Below, one piece after another: positions 16,369 through 25,389 of a stretch of DNA of 64,000 nucleotides. The translations under genes were made by a program, and so were the position numbers. A model generated the notes under the pieces. That model made no database searches. It saw only the letters and a list, made by a program, of their open reading frames with translations, and was not told the DNA's origin. Source of the stretch: an uncultured Bacilli bacterium (lineage in GTDB: Bacteria > Bacillota_I > Bacilli_A > RF39 > UBA660); NCBI GenBank assembly GCA_934130165.1, contig CAKOXO010000001.1, forward strand, positions 186,001-250,000, given 5' to 3'. Every line of letters starts with the position of its first letter. Position 1 is the stretch's first letter.

Positions 16369-18234
16369 GTGATAATTATTCAAATAATAGATAATAGGAC
16401 AGTTGTTATTACAACTAGTGATGAATTAAAACAAGTTTTGAGCGAAGATAATGATTATGAATATGTCTATTTAGGTAGTGATATTACTGCTACTAGTGGT
16501 TTCATTATAAATAGTAATAAAATTAAAGTAACAATTGATGGTACTTATAACAATGTTAAATATACTTATACAAATATTTTAAGTTCAGAAGAAACGGTTA
16601 TAAAGGTAAGTACGACAAATAAAAAAGTCACATTAAAAAATATGAATATAGTATCTTCACATGGTTATGGAGTTATTTATGTTCCATCTCATCCAAACTA
16701 TTCCAATGTGGTTGTAGAATATAATAATATAAATTTTAGTGGAATCGAACTTTCGCAAAATTATTATGGAACTACTAAAATTATAAATTCTGTTTTAGAT
16801 GTGAAAGATACTAACAATGTTTCTGCACAAAGAGCCTGTAATTCCAATAGAATCATAATAGATGGAAATACAACAATTACGAGCGATTCAAATACAAATA
16901 CAATTTTCTTTTTTAATGATGTTATACCATCATTAGTTAAAATTATGCCAAATAGTAGAGTAAGTATTACGACTAATAGAGAATTTATGAATGGAACTAA
17001 TAGGTTAGATTTAATAGTAGGGCATGGTGCAGAATTTCTTTTAACAACAGGGAATGGTTTTGCAATAACAACAACACATGGTGCTAGAAATGTTTTAATA
17101 GAAGAAATGGCTAATTTTACATTTATTGAAAAAAGTCATCAAAGAGTTCCAATGTGGAATGTATTTGGAGATTTTAAAGTTTCAGAAGGGGCAAGCATAT
17201 CTGTAATAAACACATACATGACAACACCATCAGATAACTATAATATTTATTTTAAAGGAACTAATCAGAAGTTTATACTAGATAATCCAAAATATGTAAA
17301 TATTTATACCAAGAATGCGAATGTAGTCTATACCAATAATCCTGTTGATTTTTCCTTTAGCTTTAGTAGACTTAACATGTGGATATATGCACTTGACTAT
17401 ACTTCTGCCTGCACACTCGATGATATACCAGCATTTTATTGGTATAAAGAAAATACACCAGCTAAAATAACGGGTGTATTAAATAAAGATAGTACTACAG
17501 TTACATCGCATAATTTTACAGATACTGAGTTAAGTTCAATATCGGATATAAATAGTTTTTCCTTTCAAGATAAAAAAATATTAACTATTGGAATGGTTAA
17601 GATAAATGTCCATCCAATTACAAATTCTACAGCTAAAATTTCAGGACATACCATACCATATACAAATGTTAAAATAGAATATGATAATAAAAGTTTAACA
17701 ACAGTCGCAGATGAAAATGGTTTGTTTGAAGTAAGTATTGATTCTGCTATTTTAGATAATATAAGAGTTAAAGTAACATCTTGTTTAAATAGTTGCTTTA
17801 GCGAAAGAAAGGTAATTACCCCTTTTATGGGTGAGTTAACTCTTTTAAAAGTAACAGAAAATATTCCATTTAGTGTGATACCATCTTCGACTAATCCAAT
17901 TATATTACCTAAAAAAAATGAAACAGTGGTAACTGTAGTTGATAGTAGGGTAAATAGTACTAACTGGAAACTGTATTTAAATTATACAAATCCAATGATA
18001 GAAGCAACTGGCAAAGTATTAATAGATTCACTATTTTTCAAAAAATTCAATAATGAAGAGATTTCTTTAAAAACAAATAAAAAATTAATATATGAATCAA
18101 ATGATAATGGTGGAGATGTAACTGTTAGTAATGTTACATTTTCGGTCGATAAAGGATTATTGCTAAAACCTAGTAAAGATTTGCTTGAAAATGAAGATTA
18201 TTCAACACTAATAGTTTGGAGTGTTGAGGCATAA
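16369..18234 (+). CDS. Large beta-helix surface protein with WxL-like C-terminus
   Basis: This protein of about 620 residues is rich in Asn, Thr, Ile and Val. Residues 10-330 show right-handed beta-helix/pectate-lyase-like repeats (VTIDGTYNN, VTLKNMNI, ITTTHGARNVLIEE). A prealbumin or Ig-like module follows (about 420-490: PYTNVKIEYDNKSLTTVADENG). The C-terminus ends YSTLIVWSVEA, reminiscent of WxL-type domains. No signal peptide is visible. The start is unclear: GTG 16369 abuts AAGGAAG with no spacing. ATT 16375 or 16378 has better spacing, and an upstream stop at 16360 rules out extension. It lies between the collagen-like gene and two small surface genes. Confidence 0.6.
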   Translation: MIIIQIIDNRTVVITTSDELKQVLSEDNDYEYVYLGSDITATSGFIINSNKIKVTIDGTYNNVKYTYTNILSSEETVIKVSTTNKKVTLKNMNIVSSHGYGVIYVPSHPNYSNVVVEYNNINFSGIELSQNYYGTTKIINSVLDVKDTNNVSAQRACNSNRIIIDGNTTITSDSNTNTIFFFNDVIPSLVKIMPNSRVSITTNREFMNGTNRLDLIVGHGAEFLLTTGNGFAITTTHGARNVLIEEMANFTFIEKSHQRVPMWNVFGDFKVSEGASISVINTYMTTPSDNYNIYFKGTNQKFILDNPKYVNIYTKNANVVYTNNPVDFSFSFSRLNMWIYALDYTSACTLDDIPAFYWYKENTPAKITGVLNKDSTTVTSHNFTDTELSSISDINSFSFQDKKILTIGMVKINVHPITNSTAKISGHTIPYTNVKIEYDNKSLTTVADENGLFEVSIDSAILDNIRVKVTSCLNSCFSERKVITPFMGELTLLKVTENIPFSVIPSSTNPIILPKKNETVVTVVDSRVNSTNWKLYLNYTNPMIEATGKVLIDSLFFKKFNNEEISLKTNKKLIYESNDNGGDVTVSNVTFSVDKGLLLKPSKDLLENEDYSTLIVWSVEA

Positions 18235-18287
18235 TGCCTTTACAAAAGAAGGTTTGGTTCATAAAATATATTGTAATGAGGTGAATT

Positions 18288-18647
18288 ATGACAAACGATT
18301 ATATTTATATTAAACTTTGTAGTAATGAAAGTATGTGTCTAGGTAATTTAAAAATAAAACTAAAAGATAAATGTAATGAGATTGTTTTTGATGGAATAAC
18401 AGATAATTTTGGAAAAGTAAAAATACCAGTATGTAGCAATGAGGTATATAAATTAGTCATATATTCTAATTTATCGATTGTAAAAATACCTTTAATTGCA
18501 AGAAAAGATAAAATTTATTGTATAAATATCAGTAATAATAAAAGAAAAGAACATCTTGTTACAGTTTTACTAAAGGATAAATATTATCCAAATATAAAAA
18601 TAGAAGGAGGTAAGATGATATTATGGCAAGACATACAATTCCAATAA
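18288..18647 (+). CDS. Small carboxypeptidase-regulatory-like beta-sandwich protein
   Basis: I do not recognise a named family for this 119-residue protein. The pattern LGNLKIKLKDKCNEIVFDGITD-NFGKVKIPV matches one repeat of a transthyretin-like (SpaA/prealbumin) beta-sandwich, in which a variable element is followed by T(D)..G...... It has no signal peptide. Its last 25 bases overlap the start of the next gene. Ribosome binding site AATGAGGTGAATT precedes ATG 18288. Operon context points to a shared surface or spore-coat structure with its neighbours. Confidence 0.5.
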   Translation: MTNDYIYIKLCSNESMCLGNLKIKLKDKCNEIVFDGITDNFGKVKIPVCSNEVYKLVIYSNLSIVKIPLIARKDKIYCINISNNKRKEHLVTVLLKDKYYPNIKIEGGKMILWQDIQFQ

Positions 18648-19168
18648 CAAATGGTAAAGGAAGTATTGAACTTGTTACAGGTACATACAACGCCCAAGCT
18701 GTTGCTGGTGGATATGATGCATCAACACTAGAACCAAAAAGTGTTACCATTATAGATGGAACTCCTACATATGCTTTTACTATAAGTGCAAAAGGAACTT
18801 TAACACTTCATGTTACAGATACAGGAGATCCTGATACGGGGGTACAAATTATTGGTGCTAAGTTTATAAGAACTGATAGCACAGGAACGATAGTAGGAAA
18901 TGAAATAACAACAAATGAAGATGGGGATGCGGTATTTAATAATGTTCCTTTTGCTGAATCTGGAAGTACAGCAATATATTATAAGCAAATATCAAGTGAT
19001 GGAGGTCATACATTTGATGATACTGTTAAATCAATTGTTATGACTGAATCAACAGAAACAGTGCAAATAACAAATCCAACCGCACCAGTTAGAAATTTCA
19101 CATTAATGGATGCAAGTTTCCCTAATATACCAGTTATAGATGGTCAAATAATACTTGAAGATAATTAA
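18623..19168 (+). CDS. Prealbumin-like surface protein
   Basis: The 181-residue protein is Thr/Ser-rich. It shows two transthyretin-like units: IELVTGTYNAQAVAGGYDA (about 11-30) and TLHVTDTGDPDTGVQIIGAKF with TTNEDGDAVFNNVPFAE (about 60-115), the latter typical of SpaA-type pilin modules. No signal peptide or LPxTG motif is present, as in the neighbouring surface genes. AGGAGG (18605-18610) precedes the ATG within the end of the upstream gene. A strong terminator follows, closing the set that starts at 15154. Confidence 0.55.
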   Translation: MARHTIPITNGKGSIELVTGTYNAQAVAGGYDASTLEPKSVTIIDGTPTYAFTISAKGTLTLHVTDTGDPDTGVQIIGAKFIRTDSTGTIVGNEITTNEDGDAVFNNVPFAESGSTAIYYKQISSDGGHTFDDTVKSIVMTESTETVQITNPTAPVRNFTLMDASFPNIPVIDGQIILEDN

Positions 19169-19170
19169 TA

Positions 19171-19204
19171 AAGAAGCAAAAAATTATAAAATTTGCTTCT
19201 TTTT
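19171..19204 (+). terminator. Terminator after the surface-protein genes
   Basis: AAGAAGCAAA (19171-19180) pairs perfectly with TTTGCTTCTT (19192-19201), followed by TTT. Confidence 0.8.
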
Positions 19205-19503
19205 ACAATTATTATAAAGAAAAATAGTGATAGCACAAACGAAAAATTATTAAAGTTAGTTGTGATACTATTTAAGCCATTACGAATTAGGGGCAAAAAT
19301 GTAGTAAATTCGTAGTGACTTTCATATAATCCTGTAAATAGACTATTTGTTCATTTTTTTTATAAAGGTATTTTGAGCTTTATTCTTACAAAAATATTTT
19401 TTATATGCTATATGTTATTGATTATCTGAAATTGGTTGGGATTGATTTAAATAAAATGTGATAGGTTGTATGTTATAATTATGTACGAAAGTTGGTGATT
19501 AAA
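19205..19503. other. Structured gap with two inverted repeats
   Basis: One repeat pairs AAATAGT (19222-19228) and CACAA (19234-19238) with TTGTG (19260-19264) and ACTATTT (19267-19273). A second pairs CATTACGAATT (19278-19288) with AATTCGTAGTG (19307-19317), with a single G-U. No reading frame explains them. The remainder up to 19503 holds the weak GGTGAT ribosome binding site of the next gene. Confidence 0.4.
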
Positions 19504-19980
19504 ATGGATTATGAAATAATTGATGTAATAAAAGAAGAAAAAGAAAAGCTATATAAATTATTACAATATGCATTATATGATGGTTCACAATATATTGACA
19601 ATGATATAAATGATGATTGTATATTTGAGTATAAATGGTTTAATAATTATTTTACTGATAAGGACCGAAATGCATATTTTATTAAAAATGAAAATAGATA
19701 TGTAGGAATGGTTATGGTAAATGAAAATCTAAAATTTAATAAAGACGGTAAATGCATAGCTGAATTTTTAATAATGCCGAGATTTAGAAAAAAACATATT
19801 GGCAAAAATGTTGCCTATAAAATATTTGAAAAATTTAAAGGCAATTGGGAAATTCAACCCATGGAAAATAATCCTGGTGCATATTCATTTTGGAAAAATA
19901 TTATATCAGAATATACAAATGGTAACTATATAATAAAAAATGATAGGATAGAAGATGTATTTATTTTTAATAATAAGTAG
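19504..19980 (+). CDS. GNAT N-acetyltransferase
   Basis: This 158-residue acetyl-CoA-dependent acetyltransferase has an unknown acceptor. Motif A reads CIAEFLIMPRFRKKHIGKNVAYKIF, where R-x-x-x-x-I-G-K-N is the pyrophosphate loop (about residues 90-105). NNPGAYSFWKNII is the motif-B helix. The ATG at 19504 is preceded only by GTTGGTGATT, a weak site. In-frame TTG/GTG codons at 19492/19495 are possible but less plausible. It is the first of several GNAT genes and fragments in this island. Confidence 0.75.
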   Translation: MDYEIIDVIKEEKEKLYKLLQYALYDGSQYIDNDINDDCIFEYKWFNNYFTDKDRNAYFIKNENRYVGMVMVNENLKFNKDGKCIAEFLIMPRFRKKHIGKNVAYKIFEKFKGNWEIQPMENNPGAYSFWKNIISEYTNGNYIIKNDRIEDVFIFNNK

Positions 19981-19992
19981 AAGTGGTTGTTT

Positions 19993-20130
19993 ATGCAAAT
20001 AGTAGAATATGAGGATAAATATCTAGAAGATGTTAGAGATTTATTAACGGAACTTGAAGAATATATTGTATCTATTGATAAAGATGAATTAAATCAAGTT
20101 CATTCTGAGTATCATGAGAAAAGTGTATAA
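19993..20130 (+). pseudogene. Truncated GNAT acetyltransferase (N-terminal remnant)
   Basis: The 45-codon frame encodes MQIVEYEDKYLEDVRDLLTE and continues with LEEYIVSIDKDELNQ, which looks like the first helix pair of a GNAT enzyme, then stops. The acetyl-CoA binding motif is absent. The 160 bases beyond show no continuation. Confidence 0.5.
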
Positions 20131-20251
20131 AGAAATAGTGATTTTTCATACTATATCATTTCAACTACTTAAATGTAATATATTGAATGTTTTATGTTTT
20201 TAATTATAAAAATCTTTGCATAATAAATAACTTTTAAAATGTTATACTTTA

Positions 20252-20260
20252 TGGTAAAAT
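20252..20260 (+). promoter_or_regulatory. Extended -10 promoter of the O-acylation operon
   Basis: TGGTAAAAT in the context TTATGGTAAAAT lies 29 bases before ATG 20290, the same element seen before mbl and agrA. Confidence 0.4.
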
Positions 20261-20289
20261 GGAATCAATAATATGAAAGTAGTGATTGT

Positions 20290-21702
20290 ATGATATTTTC
20301 ATCTTGTGAGTTTTTATTTTTATTTTTACCATTATGTATATTATTATATTTTAATCCATTAATTAAAAATATAAAATATAAAAATATAGTTTTACTGATT
20401 TTTAGTCTTATTTTTTATTCTTTTGGATCTTTTAAATATTTATGGGTTTTATTATTATCAATTATATTTAATTATTTAATTGGGATATTTTTATCAAAAT
20501 CAAAAAATGGAAAAGTTATTTTAACATTTGGAATATTAGTTAATGTAATTTTACTTTTTTATTTCAAGGTAAATGCCTCTATTGTTCCCTTTGATAATTA
20601 TAATTTATTACCAATTATCGGACCACTTGGAATTTCTTTTTTCACATTTCAGCAAATATCATATTTAGTGGATATATATAGAGATGTAATACCTGTACAA
20701 AAAAATCTTGTAAATTATTCTTTATATGTATCTTTTTTTCCACAATTAATTGCTGGTCCTATTATTAGGTATAGTGACATTTATGAATCATTAAGTGATA
20801 GAAAAACAACTAAAGGTGATATAGATATTGGTATTTATAATTTTATTATTGGATTATTTAAAAAAAGTGTTATTGCTGATACTTTGGGCAAAGTAACTAT
20901 AAATATTTTTCACGAGTATGGAATTAGCTATTGTACAGTTTGGTTAGGTGCAATTGTAATTGCATTACAATTATATTATGACTTTAGTGGATATTCTAAC
21001 ATGGCTATTGGACTGGGAAGGGTCTTTGGATTTAAATTTAATAAAAACTTTGATTATCCATATGCATCTTTTTCTGTAAATGAATATTGGAAAAGATGGA
21101 ATATTTCTCTAGGAAAATGGATCAATGACTATTTACTTTATCCCATTTGTAATAGTAAATTTTATATTCGAGGAATAGATTTTTTATCAACTAAAATCAA
21201 CAAAAAATCCGCCTTAAAGCTTTGTAATTTAATAGCGTTGCTCATATGCTGGCTTTTTGTTGGATTATGGCATGGTATAGGTCTTAATTACTTATATTTA
21301 GGTTTATATTATTTTGCATTTTTAGTATTGGAAAAAAATTTTAGATATACTAAAAAGGAAAATCTACTTTCAAACATATATACTTTATTTGTAGTTATTA
21401 TAGGAACTGTGTTATTTTTTTCATTTTACGATAAAAAATTTGTATTTTTAAAGTCGATGTTTATTAATGACAAACTAATAGATGGAAGATTCTTTTTAAT
21501 TATTAAAAACTACTATCTATACATTTTCATCGCAATAATATTTTGCTTTCCTGTATTAGACAAAATAAAAAAAGGAATTAAACAAAAATCAAAAACTTTA
21601 TATTCGATTATATCCTCAATTAGTTTATTATTATTATTTTGTATATCCGTTTATTTTATTATAGTAAATGATAAAACTACATTTTTATATTTTAATTTTT
21701 GA
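20290..21702 (+). CDS. MBOAT O-acyltransferase (DltB/AlgI-like)
   Basis: The 470-residue polytopic membrane protein (about 11-12 helices) is of the membrane-bound O-acyltransferase family. It would move an acyl group from a carrier protein across or to the outer membrane face for transfer to a surface polymer. The start MIFSSCEFLFLFLPLC is typical of AlgI-like proteins. YYDFSGYSNMAIGLG, SVNEYWKRWNISLGKWINDY and the catalytic His328 in GLWHGIGLNYLYLG are conserved signatures. It heads a tight five-gene operon with an SGNH protein, ACP, PPTase and adenylating enzyme, the same parts list as dlt in another order. Confidence 0.88.
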   Translation: MIFSSCEFLFLFLPLCILLYFNPLIKNIKYKNIVLLIFSLIFYSFGSFKYLWVLLLSIIFNYLIGIFLSKSKNGKVILTFGILVNVILLFYFKVNASIVPFDNYNLLPIIGPLGISFFTFQQISYLVDIYRDVIPVQKNLVNYSLYVSFFPQLIAGPIIRYSDIYESLSDRKTTKGDIDIGIYNFIIGLFKKSVIADTLGKVTINIFHEYGISYCTVWLGAIVIALQLYYDFSGYSNMAIGLGRVFGFKFNKNFDYPYASFSVNEYWKRWNISLGKWINDYLLYPICNSKFYIRGIDFLSTKINKKSALKLCNLIALLICWLFVGLWHGIGLNYLYLGLYYFAFLVLEKNFRYTKKENLLSNIYTLFVVIIGTVLFFSFYDKKFVFLKSMFINDKLIDGRFFLIIKNYYLYIFIAIIFCFPVLDKIKKGIKQKSKTLYSIISSISLLLLFCISVYFIIVNDKTTFLYFNF

Positions 21703-21711
21703 GGTGATAAC

Positions 21712-22887
21712 ATGAAAAAGGTGAATTATATAATTATTGGAATAATATTTTTCTTTTTTGTCTATTTTTTAATTACTTTATCTTCTGATATATATGATGG
21801 TATTAAAAATAAAGAAATTGATAACTTACAAGTGAAGATTAAAAATAAAAATGATAATAAAGATTATATTTTAGGAAAAAAAGAGATTTTTAATTTAAGA
21901 AAAGAACTTAATAATTATAATAAGAGGAATTTGTTTTTTCTTAATGATAATAATGATAAAGGATATTATATGAAAGATGATAATACAATAATTTCAAATT
22001 ATTATTCAAAATTGAATTATAAGTCAATTTCAGATTCTGTTATTGATTTTTCAAAGTTCCTTAGCGATCAAAATATAGATTTTCTATATCTTGAAAATCC
22101 ATATAAAAGTTCTGGAGAAAAAAAGGAATTAGAAAAATATAATTTTAACTATGATATTCAAACTTTTAATAAAATGTATAAACGTTTTGAGAAAAATGGT
22201 GTTGATTATATTGATACAAATAAAGTAGTTAATAATTTTGATAATAAATATGAAAGTAAGTATTATAAGGGAGACTACCATTGGACTAGTGAAACTGCAA
22301 AAAACTTTTCTCAATATTTTGCCAATTATCTAAATAAAAATTATAAATATGATTTAGACATCGATATATTGAATGATAAAAATTTTTCAATTATAAAACA
22401 CGATAAATCATATGCAGGCTATTATACTAGAGGATTTGGTTTTGGTAATAGGTTTTATGATGATATAAGTTTTTATTATTATAATGAAGATTCTAATTTT
22501 AAAGCAACTTATGATGAAAAAATTAAAATAGGAACATTTAATGAAGTAATGTATAGAAACCCTATCGAACTAAAAGGGGAGGATGATGAACTAATAGCAG
22601 CAACCCTATATGACTCTCAAATGGATGGTATACATAAAATTAAACATATAGAAAATTTAAATTCTAAATCTGATAAAAGCATTTTTGTTATTTCTGATAG
22701 TCAATTTTTCCCAATGGGACTATTTGTATCATTACTATTTAAAGATACAACAGTAATTGATATAAGAAAAGAAAATGGTAACTTTGATACTAGTGTAAGA
22801 AAATATATAAAAAATAATAAACCAGATTTAGTTATATATATGATAGAAACATTTAGAACTGATGATTTCAAAAGAATTTTAAATTAA
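21712..22887 (+). CDS. DltD/AlgX-like SGNH surface acyltransferase
   Basis: The 391-residue protein has one N-terminal membrane anchor (residues 5-25), so its catalytic domain is extracytoplasmic. The motif GDYHW (Asp188, His190) corresponds to the D-x-H pair of the DltD/AlgJ/AlgX group. VISDSQFFPMG supplies a candidate nucleophile Ser330. Such proteins complete O-acylation with an MBOAT partner. GAGGTGATAAC precedes ATG 21712, only 9 bases after the MBOAT stop. The acceptor polymer is unknown; wall glycopolymer or exopolysaccharide is plausible. Confidence 0.75.
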   Translation: MKKVNYIIIGIIFFFFVYFLITLSSDIYDGIKNKEIDNLQVKIKNKNDNKDYILGKKEIFNLRKELNNYNKRNLFFLNDNNDKGYYMKDDNTIISNYYSKLNYKSISDSVIDFSKFLSDQNIDFLYLENPYKSSGEKKELEKYNFNYDIQTFNKMYKRFEKNGVDYIDTNKVVNNFDNKYESKYYKGDYHWTSETAKNFSQYFANYLNKNYKYDLDIDILNDKNFSIIKHDKSYAGYYTRGFGFGNRFYDDISFYYYNEDSNFKATYDEKIKIGTFNEVMYRNPIELKGEDDELIAATLYDSQMDGIHKIKHIENLNSKSDKSIFVISDSQFFPMGLFVSLLFKDTTVIDIRKENGNFDTSVRKYIKNNKPDLVIYMIETFRTDDFKRILN

Positions 22888-22919
22888 GTAAATAGAAAGA
22901 TATAGGGTAGGTGAATAAT

Positions 22920-23159
22920 ATGGAAAAAGAATTAGATGAATTGTTTAGAAAAATTTTGTATTTGGATAAAAATTATAATATAGATGATAATTTAGCACCT
23001 GGTGATATCATAGAATGGGACAGCTTATCGCATATGAATTTGCTTTATGAAATATCAAATATATATGGTTTAAAAATATCATTTAAAGATTTAAATAAAA
23101 TTGAAAATTGGGGCCAACTTAAGAGGTACGTAATAGAAAATGTTAAAGAAAAGCACTAA
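22920..23159 (+). CDS. Acyl carrier protein (DltC-like)
   Basis: The 79-residue four-helix carrier has the phosphopantetheine attachment site Ser35 in IIEWDSLSHMNLL. Its size matches DltC (78-80 residues) and other dedicated carrier proteins. AGGTGA (22909-22914) precedes ATG 22920. An in-frame GTG at 22911 overlaps that site. The next gene, a PPTase, starts within its last 20 bases, so the carrier and the enzyme that activates it are coupled. Confidence 0.88.
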   Translation: MEKELDELFRKILYLDKNYNIDDNLAPGDIIEWDSLSHMNLLYEISNIYGLKISFKDLNKIENWGQLKRYVIENVKEKH

Positions 23160-23682
23160 AATATATGTTGTAAAATCAATTGATTACAATGATAAGACGG
23201 ATTTTATCAAATTTATATTAAAAAAATATTATAATATTAATGACTATAATATTTTTTATAATAAATATGGAAAGCCATATATTGATTGTAATTTATATAT
23301 TAATTGGAGCGATTCAAAAGATTATCTGGCTTTAGCGATATCATACGATGAAATTGGAATCGATATAGAAAAGATAAGACCTTTTCCAACAATCTTAATA
23401 AAAGAATTGATTAATGATAAAGAAAAGTATTTAAATAATAATTATTTAGAAGTCTGGGTACAAAAGGAAGCATATTTGAAATATCTTGGAACCGGGATCA
23501 CAAAAAAGATGTCTAATGTAATAATTGATAATTCTAAAGGTAATAACTTTTTTTATAAAAATAATAATTTTATTTTATGTTGTTTTTCAGATTTATGCAT
23601 AGATAAAGATATTTTATTCTTTAAAAAAAATCAGAAAGGATTTGTTTTAGATGTTGATAAAAAAATTAAAAGAACATGTTGA
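23140..23682 (+). CDS. 4-prime-phosphopantetheinyl transferase (Sfp-like)
   Basis: The 180-residue enzyme would convert the upstream apo-ACP to its holo form using coenzyme A. The two family signatures are present: IGIDIEKIRP (about residue 72, Mg-binding Asp and Glu) and EVWVQKEAYLKYLG (about residue 104-117). It lies between ACP and ligase with overlaps on both sides (20 and 32 bases). A dedicated PPTase inside a dlt-like operon is unusual and suggests the housekeeping AcpS does not serve this carrier. Confidence 0.85.
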   Translation: MLKKSTKIYVVKSIDYNDKTDFIKFILKKYYNINDYNIFYNKYGKPYIDCNLYINWSDSKDYLALAISYDEIGIDIEKIRPFPTILIKELINDKEKYLNNNYLEVWVQKEAYLKYLGTGITKKMSNVIIDNSKGNNFFYKNNNFILCCFSDLCIDKDILFFKKNQKGFVLDVDKKIKRTC

Positions 23683-24988
23683 GAGTAATCCATCTAGTAT
23701 AGCTGTAATATATAAAAATAAAAAAATAACATATTTAGAGTTATGGAACAATATTTTGAATTATTATTATCAAATAAACAATAAGTATAAAGAAGATGAT
23801 ATAGTAATAGTTGAAAATACAAATGATGATAATTATATTTATATGATACTTGCTCTAAATTTAAAAGGTGTTATTTCATTACCAATTGATAAAGGAGAAA
23901 AAGAAAATAAGAAGAGATTGTTAAAGAAAAAAATAGGAGCTGTAGATATAGTTTCTTCGCTTGAAAAGAAAAATGTAAATAACAATACTTCATTAAATTT
24001 AAATAATATATATTCTAAAAATAAAATAATTAATATTTTATTGTCTTCTGGAAGTACAGGAGAGGAAAAACTCATTACTTATACTAATGATAATATATAT
24101 AATAGTATTACTAATTTTCACGATGCATACAAGTTAGGTAATAAAATTAATGTAATTGTTACTGGACCTATAAGCCATGCTTATTCATTAATTAAGGTTT
24201 ATATGGCTGTGTATTATGGATATACTATTACAATTCATAATGGCGCAAATTTTGTAGAATTTATAAATTATATAGTTGAGGATGATATGAACAATATTAT
24301 GTTATGTACTAATCCAACTTTTTTACATTATACTGCCTCAATTTTTAGGAAAGAATTAGAAGAAAATATTTCTAAAATAAAATTAATAGAAATTGCAACC
24401 GCACCTTTATCAATTAATGATGCAGAACTTTTAGTTTCGATTTGTAATGGAAGAACAAAATTGATTAATCATTATGGATCTACAGAATATGTACCTATTT
24501 GTTATAAAGAGGTAGATAAAAATTATGAATTTGGTTGTGTTGGTGCACCATATAAAAATACAAAGATTGAGATAATTGATAATAATTTATCTAAATGTGG
24601 GAGTATAAGAATTAGTGGAAATAGTCTTGCTAATTATTATGGTAAAGAAAAAAGTTTTTATTTTTATACTGGAGACGTCGGTTATTTCAAAGGTGATGAT
24701 TTATATATAATTGATAGAGAAAAAAATTTTTTTAATGTAAATGGATACAAGATTTCTCCTGTAGAAATAGAAAATGCGGCATTAAAATATGATGGTATAT
24801 TAGAATGTATTTGTTGCTATCAAAATGTTCTGACATTATATGTTGTAAAGAAAAAGGAATATCAAATAGAAAAACTTAAGGAAAAACTACAAAGTGAATT
24901 AATCGATTATAAAATACCAAAAAAAATTATTGAAACAAATAGTATTATAAAATTATCAAATGGTAAAATTGATCGTTCTAAATATTAA
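23651..24988 (+). CDS. AMP-forming acyl/amino-acid adenylating enzyme (DltA-like role)
   Basis: The 445-residue member of the adenylate-forming superfamily would activate an acyl or amino acid as AMP ester and load it onto the ACP. Motifs are visible: A3 LLSSGSTGEEKL (about residue 130), A5 NHYGSTEYVP (about 274), A7 FYTGDVGYFKGD (about 338), A8 INFNVNGYKISPVEIE-like segment, and A10 LSNGKIDR with the catalytic Lys. It is shorter than DltA (about 500). Substrate residues cannot be read reliably, so D-Ala, acetate, lactate or another acid are all possible. It begins inside the PPTase gene. Confidence 0.8.
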   Translation: MLIKKLKEHVESNPSSIAVIYKNKKITYLELWNNILNYYYQINNKYKEDDIVIVENTNDDNYIYMILALNLKGVISLPIDKGEKENKKRLLKKKIGAVDIVSSLEKKNVNNNTSLNLNNIYSKNKIINILLSSGSTGEEKLITYTNDNIYNSITNFHDAYKLGNKINVIVTGPISHAYSLIKVYMAVYYGYTITIHNGANFVEFINYIVEDDMNNIMLCTNPTFLHYTASIFRKELEENISKIKLIEIATAPLSINDAELLVSICNGRTKLINHYGSTEYVPICYKEVDKNYEFGCVGAPYKNTKIEIIDNNLSKCGSIRISGNSLANYYGKEKSFYFYTGDVGYFKGDDLYIIDREKNFFNVNGYKISPVEIENAALKYDGILECICCYQNVLTLYVVKKKEYQIEKLKEKLQSELIDYKIPKKIIETNSIIKLSNGKIDRSKY

Positions 24989-25389
24989 TAATCTAAAATA
25001 AAAAGTAATACGAAACTTTAGAAAAATTTCAAACAGTTAAAAAAATTATATCATAAAAAGAGTAACTTCTAATATTAATCCCATTTTTTGAACATAGAAC
25101 AGAGGTCTTTTATATATCAAAATAATAAATATTTGATTGTTTAAACAATTTTAGGTATACCTTTAATTAGAAAATTGAGTGATATAATGAAAAATAGCAA
25201 TAACAGATTGTTATACATGGTATACTTATGGAAATACAAAAGGTATAACAAAACTAAATTTAGCTACCGGTATAATAGAATGCAAAGATGTAATTATAGC
25301 TAATTTTTACAAAATAGTAAAATTAGAAGTACACTATGAAGAGAAAATATTATATAATATCTTTATGAATAATAGGATGTGTGTTAGTT
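24989..25389. other. Gap with a possible gene remnant
   Basis: An open frame without a start codon runs from 25191 to the stop at 25400. Its composition looks like a real protein (KIAITDCYTWYTYGNTKGIT near its beginning) and it overlaps the start of the next gene out of frame. I cannot assign it. The rest of the gap shows no terminator of quality and no RNA. Confidence 0.25.
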
